Shown: positions 52,483-61,230, numbered from the stretch's first letter. The stretch: DNA of 64,000 nucleotides from Fibrobacter sp. UWB15 (GCF_900177705.1 NZ_FXBA01000003.1:1-64000); one strand, 5' to 3'. Numbers and translations: made by a program. The notes: generated from the letters alone by a model not told the origin.

Positions 52483-52493
52483 TAAAAAACATA

Positions 52494-52523
52494 CAAGTTA
52501 CAAAAAAAGTTTTTTGTAACTTG
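52494..52523. promoter_or_regulatory. perfect 14-bp inverted repeat between hemB and the lipoprotein gene
   Basis: Arms 52494-52507 and 52510-52523 are fully complementary with a two-base centre. It lies 60 bp after the hemB stop and 11 bp upstream of the -35 box of the next gene. The A/T runs are at the centre, not after the stem, so an operator or a bidirectional terminator are both possible. Confidence 0.6.
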
Positions 52524-52582
52524 CATCATTTATTATGAAATTTTAGTGTAAACTATTACAGAACAACGACTTACGTTAAATT

Positions 52583-53554
52583 CTACTTCAAAAGGCCTTT
52601 TTCAAGCGCTTCTTTTGCATGGTAAGTGATAATGATATCGGCTCCGGCTCGCTTGAAGGCAATCAAGTTTTCGCGGATAATCGCCTCTTCGTTGATCCAC
52701 CCCTGTTGAGCAGCAGCCTTTACCATGGAATACTCGCCACTGACATTATAAACGGCCACAGGCACACTGCTCAATTCAGCAGTCTCACGCAAAACATCGA
52801 GGAAGGCAAGCCCGGGCTTAACCATCACGATATCGGCACCTTCTTCCAAGTCAAGTTCCACTTCGTGCAAGGCTTCGCGACCATTGCGAACATCCATCTG
52901 GTAACTCTTGCGATCGCCAAAATGCGGTGCGGAATCCGCCGCATCGCGGAACGGGCCGTAGTAGGCACTCGCAAACTTCGCGCTGTAAGCCATAATCGGC
53001 AAATTCTGGTATCCGTTTTCATCAAGTTTTGCGCGGATTGCCGCCACACGACCATCCATCATATCGGAGGGCGCTACCATATCGGCACCCGCTTCGGCAT
53101 GCGTAAGCGCCGTCTTTGCCAAAAGTTCAAGCGTCGGGTCGTTATCGACATCGCCGTCTTCCTTGACAATACCGCAGTGACCGTGACTCATATATTCGCA
53201 AAGGCACACATCGGTAATCACATACAGTTCCGGGAACTTCGCCTTGATCGAGCGAACCGCACGTTGCACGATTCCGTCATCGTCATAAGCAGACGTTGCC
53301 ATTTCGTCCTTGTAGCTAGGAATGCCAAAAAGCAAAATGGACTTGACGCCCACTGCCACGCAGCTTTCCAGTTCCTTCAAGATTTCATCGATGCTAAAGC
53401 GGTACTGGTTCGGCATCGAAGGAATTTCTTCTTTGACATTCTCCCCTTCGACCACGAACATCGGGTAAACGAGGGAATCGGGATTCACGGCGGTTTCTGC
53501 CACCATGTTGCGGATAGTTGCATTCTTGCGTAAACGACGTGGACGGATAATCAT
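52583..53554 (-). CDS. hemB: delta-aminolevulinic acid dehydratase (porphobilinogen synthase)
   Basis: This 323-residue enzyme condenses two 5-aminolevulinates to porphobilinogen. It has RPRRLRKNATIRNMV at the N terminus, the Cys-rich zinc site DVCLCEYMSHGHCG, the active-site lysines in MAYSAKFASAYYGPFRDAA and DIVMVKPGLAFLDV. The Cys ligands point to the zinc-dependent form. It is codirectional with hemL but separated by a lipoprotein gene with its own promoter. Confidence 0.95.
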   Translation of the reverse strand: MIIRPRRLRKNATIRNMVAETAVNPDSLVYPMFVVEGENVKEEIPSMPNQYRFSIDEILKELESCVAVGVKSILLFGIPSYKDEMATSAYDDDGIVQRAVRSIKAKFPELYVITDVCLCEYMSHGHCGIVKEDGDVDNDPTLELLAKTALTHAEAGADMVAPSDMMDGRVAAIRAKLDENGYQNLPIMAYSAKFASAYYGPFRDAADSAPHFGDRKSYQMDVRNGREALHEVELDLEEGADIVMVKPGLAFLDVLRETAELSSVPVAVYNVSGEYSMVKAAAQQGWINEEAIIRENLIAFKRAGADIIITYHAKEALEKGLLK

Positions 53555-53641
53555 TGCTTAGTTCCTTATTTCACCTACAATATAAAAAAAAAAGGGCCAA
53601 TTTACATCAGCCCCACTTTTTCAAGTCTCATTTCCGAAGTT

Positions 53642-55123
53642 CTATTCTGTAGGTTCGCGGCTCATAAGAGATGTCGCAGGTTCCTTCATGTAAGTATAAA
53701 CATAGGAGCTCATCGGCGCCGACAGTTTACCATCTTCAATTGTACCTTCAACGGAAATGGATTCTCCGTTTTCTACAATAGTAACATTCACAACATTATT
53801 CAAGAAATCATTTTCTTTCTCGACGCTGTATTCACCTTGAGCCGTAATGCGGCGCGAGATCTCGCCCCTTTTCAAACGAGTCTTGGTCACCAGGAATGTT
53901 CCATTTTTAAAAAGATAAACGGTTTCAATGTGGGAACTCGGGAACTCACCATCTTCTTCATATTCAGTCAAGTACCACGCAGCCACATCTTCCGCTTCGT
54001 AACCAACCGGGAAGAACGGACCAAAAGCACTGCTGTAAGATTCAATACCCGGGATATCCTCGTCTTCTTCACTAGGATTGTCATCCTCTACATCAACTGG
54101 ATTATCGGACGAAACAGCCGGAGAAGAGGTATAGCCCTCAACTTCGGTTCCCGGAGGAATAATGAAGAAAGCCTTGCTGTACAACGTCAAGAGTTTTCCC
54201 TTATACTGACCGACAACATAAGCGCGAGCAATTTTCAGGTTATCAATCTTCTGGGAAATGGTTACCGTTACCGATTTTTCTCCACGAGAGATATTCAGAA
54301 GATCCCACTCGTTATTATTCCAATCACGCGGCAAGGACTCTTCCTGCACACCAATGGCGTGTACCGGGTACTGGCCGATTCCTATCGCATTTTCAGAATC
54401 GTCAATTGCGAATTTTTCGTCATCCCAAGCTACCGTAATTGTATAAACAGCCTTATACACTACGCCAACTTGTTCCCATTCCGGTTCAGCAATTTCAAAG
54501 GCAATCCCCTCCGCAGCTTCTGCTCCGGAACCCTGAATAAGCAACTTCGCTTTTTCAAGCTGTTCTTCAGTGCCGTTGCGGCTTTCTTCCACGACTTGGC
54601 TATTGTCTTCTACACTGCTTCCGCCATTACTGGCCTTCGGCACGTCCGATTTCATGAGAGTGTAGTGCATTTCCCCCTCGCCATCAGGATTGATCGAGAA
54701 CTTTCCATTCTTGATTTCGAGCGGGAGTTTATTGCCATTCATCGTGATTTCAATGATTCCATTGCTGTAATCGGAGCCGGACCATCCACCTTCAGCAACG
54801 ACACCCTTATGGTAGCCTTTAGAATCTCTCAATTGACTTTCTGTCACAATAAAGGAGCCGTCCTTAAACAAGTATACCGCAGACACATAAGTCAGCGCCA
54901 CTCCTTCTCGACTTTCGGTCTCGACATCGGTTGCATACCATGCCACCACATCGCTCGCATTAAGTTCCGCAGGGAAAAACGCCGTAAGGGAAACGTCACC
55001 ATCTTTGACGATGGAGCTATCACCATTGCCTCCGACAGGATTGGAATTTTCGGAAGAGCTGTCGCCGCAGCCAACCAGTAAACCCATGGAGATAGCCATG
55101 GCTAAGAACAGTGACTTTTTCAT
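53642..55123 (-). CDS. large lipoprotein with an internal domain duplication
   Basis: This 493-residue lipoprotein has signal SLFLAMAISMGLLVGC followed by GDSSSENSN. Residues about 48-170 and 365-485 are related: AFFPAELNASDVVAWYATD and FFPVGYEAEDVAAWYLTEY, then YLFKDGSFIVTESQL and YLFKNGTFLVTKTRL, then a TYMK-type end. A different domain of about 160 residues lies between them. Acidic linkers separate the domains. No known family is recognised. The start has AAGGAG upstream. It sits between hemB and the siroheme fusion without an obvious link to heme. Confidence 0.8.
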   Translation of the reverse strand: MKKSLFLAMAISMGLLVGCGDSSSENSNPVGGNGDSSIVKDGDVSLTAFFPAELNASDVVAWYATDVETESREGVALTYVSAVYLFKDGSFIVTESQLRDSKGYHKGVVAEGGWSGSDYSNGIIEITMNGNKLPLEIKNGKFSINPDGEGEMHYTLMKSDVPKASNGGSSVEDNSQVVEESRNGTEEQLEKAKLLIQGSGAEAAEGIAFEIAEPEWEQVGVVYKAVYTITVAWDDEKFAIDDSENAIGIGQYPVHAIGVQEESLPRDWNNNEWDLLNISRGEKSVTVTISQKIDNLKIARAYVVGQYKGKLLTLYSKAFFIIPPGTEVEGYTSSPAVSSDNPVDVEDDNPSEEDEDIPGIESYSSAFGPFFPVGYEAEDVAAWYLTEYEEDGEFPSSHIETVYLFKNGTFLVTKTRLKRGEISRRITAQGEYSVEKENDFLNNVVNVTIVENGESISVEGTIEDGKLSAPMSSYVYTYMKEPATSLMSREPTE

Positions 55124-55187
55124 ATTTTGCTCCTTGTTATAATTTTGTTTGAAAAACTATACTTTTGTTGGAGAAAAAGAACGCCAA

Positions 55188-55212
55188 CCCCTATTCCAAC
55201 TCGGAATAGGGG
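55188..55212. terminator. hairpin between the siroheme fusion and the lipoprotein gene
   Basis: A perfect 10-bp stem CCCCTATTCC / GGAATAGGGG has a five-base loop. It lies 36 bp after the CbiX-SirC stop on the minus strand. The T-rich stretch starts ten bases later, so termination is plausible but not certain. Confidence 0.55.
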
Positions 55213-55248
55213 TGATATTAATCACGAATGGTTTAGAAAGGAATCGCC

Positions 55249-56130
55249 TTATTTGTCGAAATTTCGCTCAATTTGCGAAAGTTCTTCGGCCCATTCGGTC
55301 TGGATTTTCTGTTTGAGCTTTTTGGCAAGTGAAGGGGCGCGTCCCTGTGTGGAGACCGTTACGGCGATATTTTCGCCAAAATCCATGCGAGCGGGCACGA
55401 TAAAGTCACCGTCAAGGTAGTCACAGGCGTTATTCACCAGAATACGACGAGCATGAGCATCGTTAGAGACTTGCGCATTGACATCGGGCTTGTCGGTGCA
55501 AATGAAAACCATAAAGATGCCGCGGAGATCAAGCGGCTCGTAGGGACGATTTTTCAAGACGAGAGACGGTATCGCAGCAAATTCCGGATCGAACTGCGGG
55601 GCAACCACGGTAATGCGGGCTCCCGTGGGCAAAAGTGTTTTCACCTTGCGAAGGGCAATGCGGCCACCGCCCACCACGAGAACATTCTTGCCTTCGAGAT
55701 TCAGTTCGATGGAAAAGAGGGATCGATTCTGTGATGGCGTAGATTGCTTCGCTTCGCTCGCAATGACGGGTTCAGTTTTCTTCTGGGCAGAACGAATACC
55801 ATCCACAACCATGTCGGCAAATTCTTTCCAGTCGCCAAGGCAAGGCATGAGCGTAACGGGAATCTGCGGGAATTCCGCCTGCAATTTCGCCACCACACGC
55901 GGGACATCGTTCTTGGTATGCTGACCGTTCAACAAGAGGAACGGCAGGAGCGTCACCGACTCTATGTCTTCGCGCAAAAGCGTGCGCAGGTCGTTTTCCA
56001 AATCCAACAGGCTCGTACTTGCCACACGCGTACCGGGCAAATCATGATGAAGCTTGTCCAAAATACCTTCGAAACCCTTGTAAGCCCCAGGCAAGATGCA
56101 GTGATGCGCGATAATCAGAATAGCTTTCAT
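55249..56130 (-). CDS. CbiX-type chelatase fused to precorrin-2 dehydrogenase (SirC-like)
   Basis: This 293-residue fusion has a CbiX/SirB-like chelatase at residues 1-115 (IIAHHC near the N terminus and FLLLNGQHTKNDVPR holding a metal-binding His). Residues about 140-293 are a Rossmann-fold precorrin-2 dehydrogenase (NVLVVGGGRIALRKVKTLL, FICTDKPDVNAQV). Together they would oxidise precorrin-2 and insert iron to give siroheme. The linker contains VIASEAKQST, the translation of a dispersed repeat. The ATG follows directly on a heptad array; the CobA-HemD gene lies upstream. Confidence 0.87.
   Translation of the reverse strand: MKAILIIAHHCILPGAYKGFEGILDKLHHDLPGTRVASTSLLDLENDLRTLLREDIESVTLLPFLLLNGQHTKNDVPRVVAKLQAEFPQIPVTLMPCLGDWKEFADMVVDGIRSAQKKTEPVIASEAKQSTPSQNRSLFSIELNLEGKNVLVVGGGRIALRKVKTLLPTGARITVVAPQFDPEFAAIPSLVLKNRPYEPLDLRGIFMVFICTDKPDVNAQVSNDAHARRILVNNACDYLDGDFIVPARMDFGENIAVTVSTQGRAPSLAKKLKQKIQTEWAEELSQIERNFDK
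55741..55770. repeat. dispersed repeat translated in frame in the CbiX-SirC linker
   Basis: This GC-rich unit on the plus strand starts AGATTGCTTCG and ends in GCAATGACGGG. It is read on the minus strand as VIASEAKQS. It resembles a second widespread bacterial intergenic repeat type and keeps frame between two folded domains. Confidence 0.7.
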
Positions 56131-56166
56131 AGTAGTTAGCAGTAGACAGTAGGAAGTAGACAGTGA
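56131..56166. repeat. heptad array, CobA-HemD to CbiX-SirC gap
   Basis: The whole 36-base gap is AGTAGTT, AGC, AGTAGAC, AGTAGGA, AGTAGAC, AGTGATT on the plus strand. It runs from the stop of the upstream gene to the ATG of the downstream one, in the CTTCCTA sense. Confidence 0.9.
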
Positions 56167-57654
56167 TTAGGAATTTTTAGTGTAAAATTCTACAATCTTT
56201 TTCACGAGGGAATCCATGGTCGTTTCGTCGGAGGTAACGGTTTCAAAACCATGCTTGCGGGCAGCAGACTCTGTCATGCGACCTATGCAGAAAGAGGTAT
56301 GGGGTATGCTTTGAGGCATAAGTTTGACAAAATTCTCGACGGCGCTGGTGCTGGCGAATACGACTGCATCGGCGCTCTCGACGGCTTCACGCTTCCAATC
56401 GGGCAATTCCGACACCGGGAGCGTTTCATAAACAACCCATCGGGTCGCCTGCGGGAGGAGTTTGAGCAAAGTGTCGTCGGCGAGGTTGCCTTGCAGGAGG
56501 AGAATACGGGAATGGTCCACAGGGAGCGTAGCCAGCAGCTTCCCCAACCCTTCGCCGGTGTGGTCTTCGGGGACGTAATCGCAGCGGATGCCGTATTCGA
56601 GCAACTTCTTTTCGGTAATCTTCCCCACACTAGCAATTTTCTTGCCTGCAAGCACGCGCACATCGTAACCGGCAGCGAACAACTGCTTGAAGAAACTTTC
56701 CACGCCGTTCGTGCTGGTGAATGCAAGGATATCGAAGTTTGCGAGATCCGCCCAATTGAACGAGCCTTCGACCACACGAGTCTCAATCATCGGAGTTTCA
56801 ATGACTTCGGCGCCTAGAGCCGTAAGGCGGGCGGTAATCCCGCTGGCCTGCTTTGCAGCGCGAGTCACCACCAGGCGCTTGCCCGAAAGTGGCAAATTCT
56901 TTTTCCAGGCAAGAGTTTGCCCGAGTTCCACGACGCCACCCATAATCGTGATCGCAGGAGCGGTCACCTTTTCGCGGACAATCGTCTCCCCCGCTGTTTC
57001 AAGCGTCGCCATAACAGTGCGCTGGTACGGAGTCGTGCCCTTTTCGATAAAGGCAAGCGGCGTTTTCGGGTCCTTGCCACATTCAATGAGGCGCTTGGCA
57101 ATGAAATCCATGTTGGCAATACCCATCAAGAAGATGAGCGTGCCGGGGCACTTCGCGAGATTTTCAAAATCGAGCGAAAGTTCTCCGTTCGATTCAGCCT
57201 TTTCATGCCCGGTGATGATGTGGAAACTTGTCGCAATGCCACGGTGGCTCACGGGAATGCCCGCGTAGGCAGGCACGGAAATTGCCGAGGTAATGCCCGG
57301 CACGACTTCGAATTCCACACCTGCATCCACCAGTTCCAACGCTTCTTCACCGCCGCGCCCGAACACGAACGGGTCGCCACCCTTGAGGCGCGCTATCACT
57401 CCCGACGGATTTTCCTTCGCGAACTGTACCAAGAGCTTATTGATTTCGGACTGTTTCACCTTGTGATGCGTCGGCATTTTGCCTACGTCAACCATCTTCG
57501 CCTTCGGATTGCACATTCCAAGAATCGCCGGAGAAACCAGGCGGTCATACACCACCACGTCGGCATTCTCCAGAATTTCTTTTCCGCGAATCGTCAAGAG
57601 TCCCGGATCGCCGGGGCCAGCACCAATCAAGTAAACCTTAGCCGAAACAGCCAT
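56167..57654 (-). CDS. uroporphyrinogen-III methyltransferase / uroporphyrinogen-III synthase fusion
   Basis: The first 245 or so residues are a SUMT (CobA-type) methylase: KVYLIGAGPGDPGLLTIRG, VIARLKGGDPFVFGRGGEE, VPGITSA and PLAFIEKGT. Residues about 255-490 are a HemD-type synthase (LVVTRAAKQASGITARLTAL, AFTSTNGVESFFKQL). The enzyme closes the tetrapyrrole ring and methylates it to precorrin-2, the substrate of the next gene's product. The start is ATG 57652-57654 with AGG six to seven bases upstream, rather than the in-frame GTG at 57660. hemC is not in the window. Confidence 0.92.
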   Translation of the reverse strand: MAVSAKVYLIGAGPGDPGLLTIRGKEILENADVVVYDRLVSPAILGMCNPKAKMVDVGKMPTHHKVKQSEINKLLVQFAKENPSGVIARLKGGDPFVFGRGGEEALELVDAGVEFEVVPGITSAISVPAYAGIPVSHRGIATSFHIITGHEKAESNGELSLDFENLAKCPGTLIFLMGIANMDFIAKRLIECGKDPKTPLAFIEKGTTPYQRTVMATLETAGETIVREKVTAPAITIMGGVVELGQTLAWKKNLPLSGKRLVVTRAAKQASGITARLTALGAEVIETPMIETRVVEGSFNWADLANFDILAFTSTNGVESFFKQLFAAGYDVRVLAGKKIASVGKITEKKLLEYGIRCDYVPEDHTGEGLGKLLATLPVDHSRILLLQGNLADDTLLKLLPQATRWVVYETLPVSELPDWKREAVESADAVVFASTSAVENFVKLMPQSIPHTSFCIGRMTESAARKHGFETVTSDETTMDSLVKKIVEFYTKNS

Positions 57655-57674
57655 CAGCACCTAATCCTTGTCGT

Positions 57675-58793
57675 CTATTCTTTATCGTCAAATGCTTGGG
57701 CGTCTTCGGGTTCTTCCACAATCCAGTCGCGAATGTGGTCGGCAAGAGCCTTCTGGCCGTCCTTTTCAACGGCGTCAGCAAATTCTGTCAGTTCTTCGGC
57801 ATCGAGCGTCGTCAAATCCTTTTCGTAGCGGTCCACGTAGCCCGAAAGCTGCTCGTAACGCTTCATGCCTGCGAGCAGTTGCATAAATTCAAGATTCGCC
57901 GTATTGCCGTTACGGAACTGTTCATGTTCCTTGAGCACACGGTCGGCATCCGCTTCGGGCAAGAAGGCGGCCAAACGCCCGAGGTTCATCACCTTCGGGA
58001 AGGTTTCGTATAAGGTGCGGGCAATCTTGATGCAGTCGGACTTGCGACCTTCCTTGTCGGCAATAGCGGCCTGCAAATCCAGGTACGCTTCTTCGTCTTC
58101 GGAGCCGGGGTTACGGACATCGCCGAGCCACTGCTTGGCAAGTTCAATATTCCCTGCCATAAACTGGGCATTAGCAATATCAATAAGCGTGGCGTTGCTC
58201 TTGTCCGGGTCCTTAAGGAGGGCGGCCTTCGCAAAGTTCGCGGCATCCTTGATAGAGTCTGCCATATCGCAAATGGCATCCAGAATATCTTCGCGGTTTC
58301 CCTGGTCGACTTCCGTCACCTTGTTAATCAATTCTTCGAGCAAAGCCTGCGCGCGTTCCTTGGGCAAAATTTCTTCGACGCTCAGGAACACCACCGAGCG
58401 GCCTTCACCACCCACATGGCGCATGGCAAGGTCATGAACCAAGTCTGCAACGTAATCCTTGTCGCTGTACTGCGTTGCCAGTTCCACAAAGAACGTTCCG
58501 GCATCGTAAAAGAGGTTGTCCCAGTATTCCTTTTCTTCGTCGGTATCGGCCTTGAACGAAATAAAGTCCGCACGCAACGTCCAAGCCAAAAGTTCCAGCT
58601 GGTCTTTGGGATCCTTGAAGTTTTCGATATCGTCAATGCCGTTTGCAATTGCCTCGTACAAGTCTTCGGGGCGGTTTAAAAGTCTGCTCTGTCCGCTTAC
58701 AATCTGAGTGAGTGTATCACGGAGTTTATCTTCTTTGCTGCGCATGGCCTGTGCCATGGCCGGAGATTTCCAAATCTTTTTCTTCTTTGCCAT
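57675..58793 (-). CDS. unknown helical-repeat protein
   Basis: This 372-residue acidic protein has no signal peptide or membrane helix after a basic start (MAKKKKIWKSPAMAQAMRS). It is predicted all helical with TPR-like pairs in the second half (DIANAQFMAGNIELAKQWLG, KIARTLYETFPKVMNLGRLA). The C-terminal end is very acidic. I do not recognise the family. It lies 20 bp before the CobA-HemD gene and may be cotranscribed with it, although nothing ties it to tetrapyrroles. Confidence 0.75.
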   Translation of the reverse strand: MAKKKKIWKSPAMAQAMRSKEDKLRDTLTQIVSGQSRLLNRPEDLYEAIANGIDDIENFKDPKDQLELLAWTLRADFISFKADTDEEKEYWDNLFYDAGTFFVELATQYSDKDYVADLVHDLAMRHVGGEGRSVVFLSVEEILPKERAQALLEELINKVTEVDQGNREDILDAICDMADSIKDAANFAKAALLKDPDKSNATLIDIANAQFMAGNIELAKQWLGDVRNPGSEDEEAYLDLQAAIADKEGRKSDCIKIARTLYETFPKVMNLGRLAAFLPEADADRVLKEHEQFRNGNTANLEFMQLLAGMKRYEQLSGYVDRYEKDLTTLDAEELTEFADAVEKDGQKALADHIRDWIVEEPEDAQAFDDKE

Positions 58794-58827
58794 GAAACCA
58801 AATGTAGAAAAAAGAATCGTCCCCTAC

Positions 58828-60141
58828 TTATTGCCGATCCAGCTTCCGTTTGATTCGCGCTTGTTTCAGCTTGTTTTTACGGCGTTCACGGCGGCGTTCC
58901 TTACGGAGTCTTCGGCGCTGTTCTGCCATCGCTTCCACTTGGTGCAAAATGTCCTTGATTCGCTCGGTCGCAAAAGCATTGTGCAACTTTTTCCGCGTCA
59001 CATAATCGAGCATGCACACGCATAGCAAAAGGCAGCCCACAAACACCGCAAGCGCCACCGGCCACACAATCACAGATGTCTTGCTCGCCACAAGGCCAAA
59101 TGCGGGCGGCATCAGAATAGAGCCCACATAAGAACCAGCCATTTGAATACTGATGGCACGGCCCGAAAGTTCTTCGCCAAATCGTGCTGGAGTCGCGTGA
59201 ATCAGCGACGGATATACAGGAGCGCAACCGAGCCCAAGCAGGCAAATACACACCGGAGTAAACCAAAGCGGCAAAGGCAGCACCAACACCAGACAACCAA
59301 GCACCACAATCGCAATACCCGCATGCACCAAGCGCATATCCGTAAACTTGATGGCAAAAAATCCACTCAAAATGCGCCCCACCATGACGCTTGCAAACAT
59401 GAGCGAGACCGCAATCGCACCGATTTCAGGCTCGAAGCCGCGGGCCACCAAGTAAGTACCGCACCAAAGGCTCGTGGAAATTTCAAGCGACGAATAAAAG
59501 AAAAACACCCAAAAAGAAAGCTTCATTCCGGGCACCTTGAGGGCCGCCCGCAGCGAAATATCTTTTACCGCCGACTCCTGTTGCGAGGCGTCGCGTTTCT
59601 CCATCTTCTTCCAAATCGGGAGCGTTATAAGCATCATCACGGCTATCAGCGTAAGCAACAAGGCGACCATATCGTAAGCGCCACGCCAGCCGACACCCGT
59701 CACCACCGAAATCGAAAACAAGGCAGGACCAAGGCATGCGCCCACGCCCCAGCTGGCATGCAGCCAACTCGTGTGTTTCGATTCCAAGTAAATCGCCGCA
59801 AAATTGTTCATCGCGACATCGATTGCGCCCGCCCCGATTCCCATGGGAATCGCAAACAGGCACATCATCGCAAAAGAATTCGAAATGCCGTAACCGAACG
59901 AAGCCACCGCTGTAAGCGCAATGCTTATAAAGACAAGCTTGCCCGTCCCCATCAAACGCAAAAGCGCCGGCGTCCACAGGCTAGAAACAATCGTTCCCGC
60001 ACTTACGATAATCGACAAAAGCCCCGCCGCCGAAAGAGGCGCCATCAAGTCACGCTGCATCAAGGGCCATGCCGCCCCAAGCACCGTATCAGGGAGACCT
60101 AAGCCAATAAAAGCCGCATATATGACAACGAGTAAAAGCAA
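58828..60141 (-). CDS. MFS transporter with basic C-terminal tail
   Basis: This 437-residue major facilitator protein has twelve hydrophobic helices. Helices 1-2 carry GLGLPDTVLGAAWPLM, and the region NNFAAIYLESKHTSWLHASWGVGACLGP matches sugar or drug porters of the FHS/YfkF kind. The last 45 residues are a strongly basic helix (RRRLRKERRRERRKNKLKQA) that is not part of the family and would lie in the cytoplasm. The substrate is unknown. It follows the TPR gene by 19 bp. Confidence 0.85.
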   Translation of the reverse strand: MLLLVVIYAAFIGLGLPDTVLGAAWPLMQRDLMAPLSAAGLLSIIVSAGTIVSSLWTPALLRLMGTGKLVFISIALTAVASFGYGISNSFAMMCLFAIPMGIGAGAIDVAMNNFAAIYLESKHTSWLHASWGVGACLGPALFSISVVTGVGWRGAYDMVALLLTLIAVMMLITLPIWKKMEKRDASQQESAVKDISLRAALKVPGMKLSFWVFFFYSSLEISTSLWCGTYLVARGFEPEIGAIAVSLMFASVMVGRILSGFFAIKFTDMRLVHAGIAIVVLGCLVLVLPLPLWFTPVCICLLGLGCAPVYPSLIHATPARFGEELSGRAISIQMAGSYVGSILMPPAFGLVASKTSVIVWPVALAVFVGCLLLCVCMLDYVTRKKLHNAFATERIKDILHQVEAMAEQRRRLRKERRRERRKNKLKQARIKRKLDRQ

Positions 60142-60160
60142 GCGCTACACCACGAAAAAT

Positions 60161-61126
60161 CTACTTTTTCTCGCGAATACGCTTATACAGGCTTTCCGCT
60201 TTTTCGGTATCGCCTGCATTCGAGAACACATGGCCCACGTTTTCGGCACCGATGCGGCCCTGAGAATTGCCCGCAAGCCAAGCCTTCATGTAGCATTCGA
60301 ACGCTTCGTCGTAGCGTTTCTGGGTAAAGTAGATTTGCCCTAAATCCAAGTTCAAATCGGCCTTGCCCTTATTGTGACGCAAACCTTCTTCAAGCGTGAA
60401 AATCGCCATCCACGGGGAATTATTCTGCACATACATTTGCGCCAAGTAGCGGCGAGCCGAAACATTTTCCGGATCCATCAGGATTCCGTTTTCCATTTCG
60501 TTCAAAGATTGTCTCGTAGAATCCATGCTGCGGTAATAATAGGCCATGGTAAAGTGAACATCGGCACCCGCGGTAGCCGTCATCTGAAGCGCATTCTGAA
60601 GCGTCTTGATAGCGTATTCGTAATCGCCCAATTTTTCGTATACTTCGGCCAAACCGTACCACGCATCCATACGGTCCGGGTTCAGCTGCAAGGCTCGTTC
60701 AAAGTTCTTCTGGGCAAGCGTCCAGTCGCGGCCCTTCAGGTAGCATTCGGCAAGTGCAAAATGCACGTGGTCCGATTCCACGCCAAGTTCAACGGCACGC
60801 TGGTAGGCGGCAATAGCCTCGCCCACATCGCCACCCAAGTAGTAAAGGTCACCGAGGAGCATCCAGGCCTTTTCAAAAGTCGGCAAAAGTTCCACCGTAC
60901 GCTTGTAAGCGACCATCGCCACCTGCTTACGGTCCAGCTGCACCATGGCATTGCCCAAGTTGAACCAGGCAAACGGTTCGTAGCGACCTTCGTCAATCGC
61001 CGCACGGTACAGCGGAACCGCTTCCTTGTACTTCCCCTGGTCGTAAAGCTCGTTCGCCTTGAAGAAGTAATCTTCTGCAGCGAAGGAAAAAAAAGGCAGC
61101 AAAAAAACAAATATAAAGCATTTCAC
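60161..61126 (-). CDS. exported TPR protein of the TonB2-type cluster
   Basis: This protein of about 321 residues has a signal peptide (KCFIFVFLLPFFSFAAEDYF) and six or more TPR repeats (for example GKYKEAVPLYRAAIDEG and YEKLGDYEYAIKTLQNAL). The open frame reaches 61273, but the extra 49 codons translate a GC-rich spacer (GPSSELRRPHGPLPAPS) and would bury the signal, so the GTG at 61124-61126 is preferred. A periplasmic TPR protein downstream of tonB2 is known from Vibrio TonB2 operons, where it supports uptake. It follows tonB here. Confidence 0.82.
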   Translation of the reverse strand: MKCFIFVFLLPFFSFAAEDYFFKANELYDQGKYKEAVPLYRAAIDEGRYEPFAWFNLGNAMVQLDRKQVAMVAYKRTVELLPTFEKAWMLLGDLYYLGGDVGEAIAAYQRAVELGVESDHVHFALAECYLKGRDWTLAQKNFERALQLNPDRMDAWYGLAEVYEKLGDYEYAIKTLQNALQMTATAGADVHFTMAYYYRSMDSTRQSLNEMENGILMDPENVSARRYLAQMYVQNNSPWMAIFTLEEGLRHNKGKADLNLDLGQIYFTQKRYDEAFECYMKAWLAGNSQGRIGAENVGHVFSNAGDTEKAESLYKRIREKK

Positions 61127-61136
61127 TCTTAAAAAA

Positions 61137-61230
61137 GCGTCGGCCAAGGATGGGGAGGGTGCAGGGAGGGGCCCGTGCGGCCTTCGCAACTCCGAGCTGG
61201 GGCCCCGCCCGCAAATAAGCATTTTGCGAA
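61137..61230. repeat. GC-rich hairpin-forming spacer, possible dispersed element
   Basis: This short block is far richer in G and C than its neighbours. It holds GGGGAGGGTGCAGGGAGGGG and a possible stem between GGGGCCC and GGGCCCC some 28 bases apart. It lies between the tonB stop and the preferred TPR start. It resembles an inserted repeat, but no second copy is in the window. Confidence 0.4.

Noticed and set aside
53837-55081. 414-codon plus-strand frame opposite the duplicated-domain lipoprotein
   Set aside because: The sense frame has a signal peptide, lipobox and internal duplication; the antisense one shows nothing.
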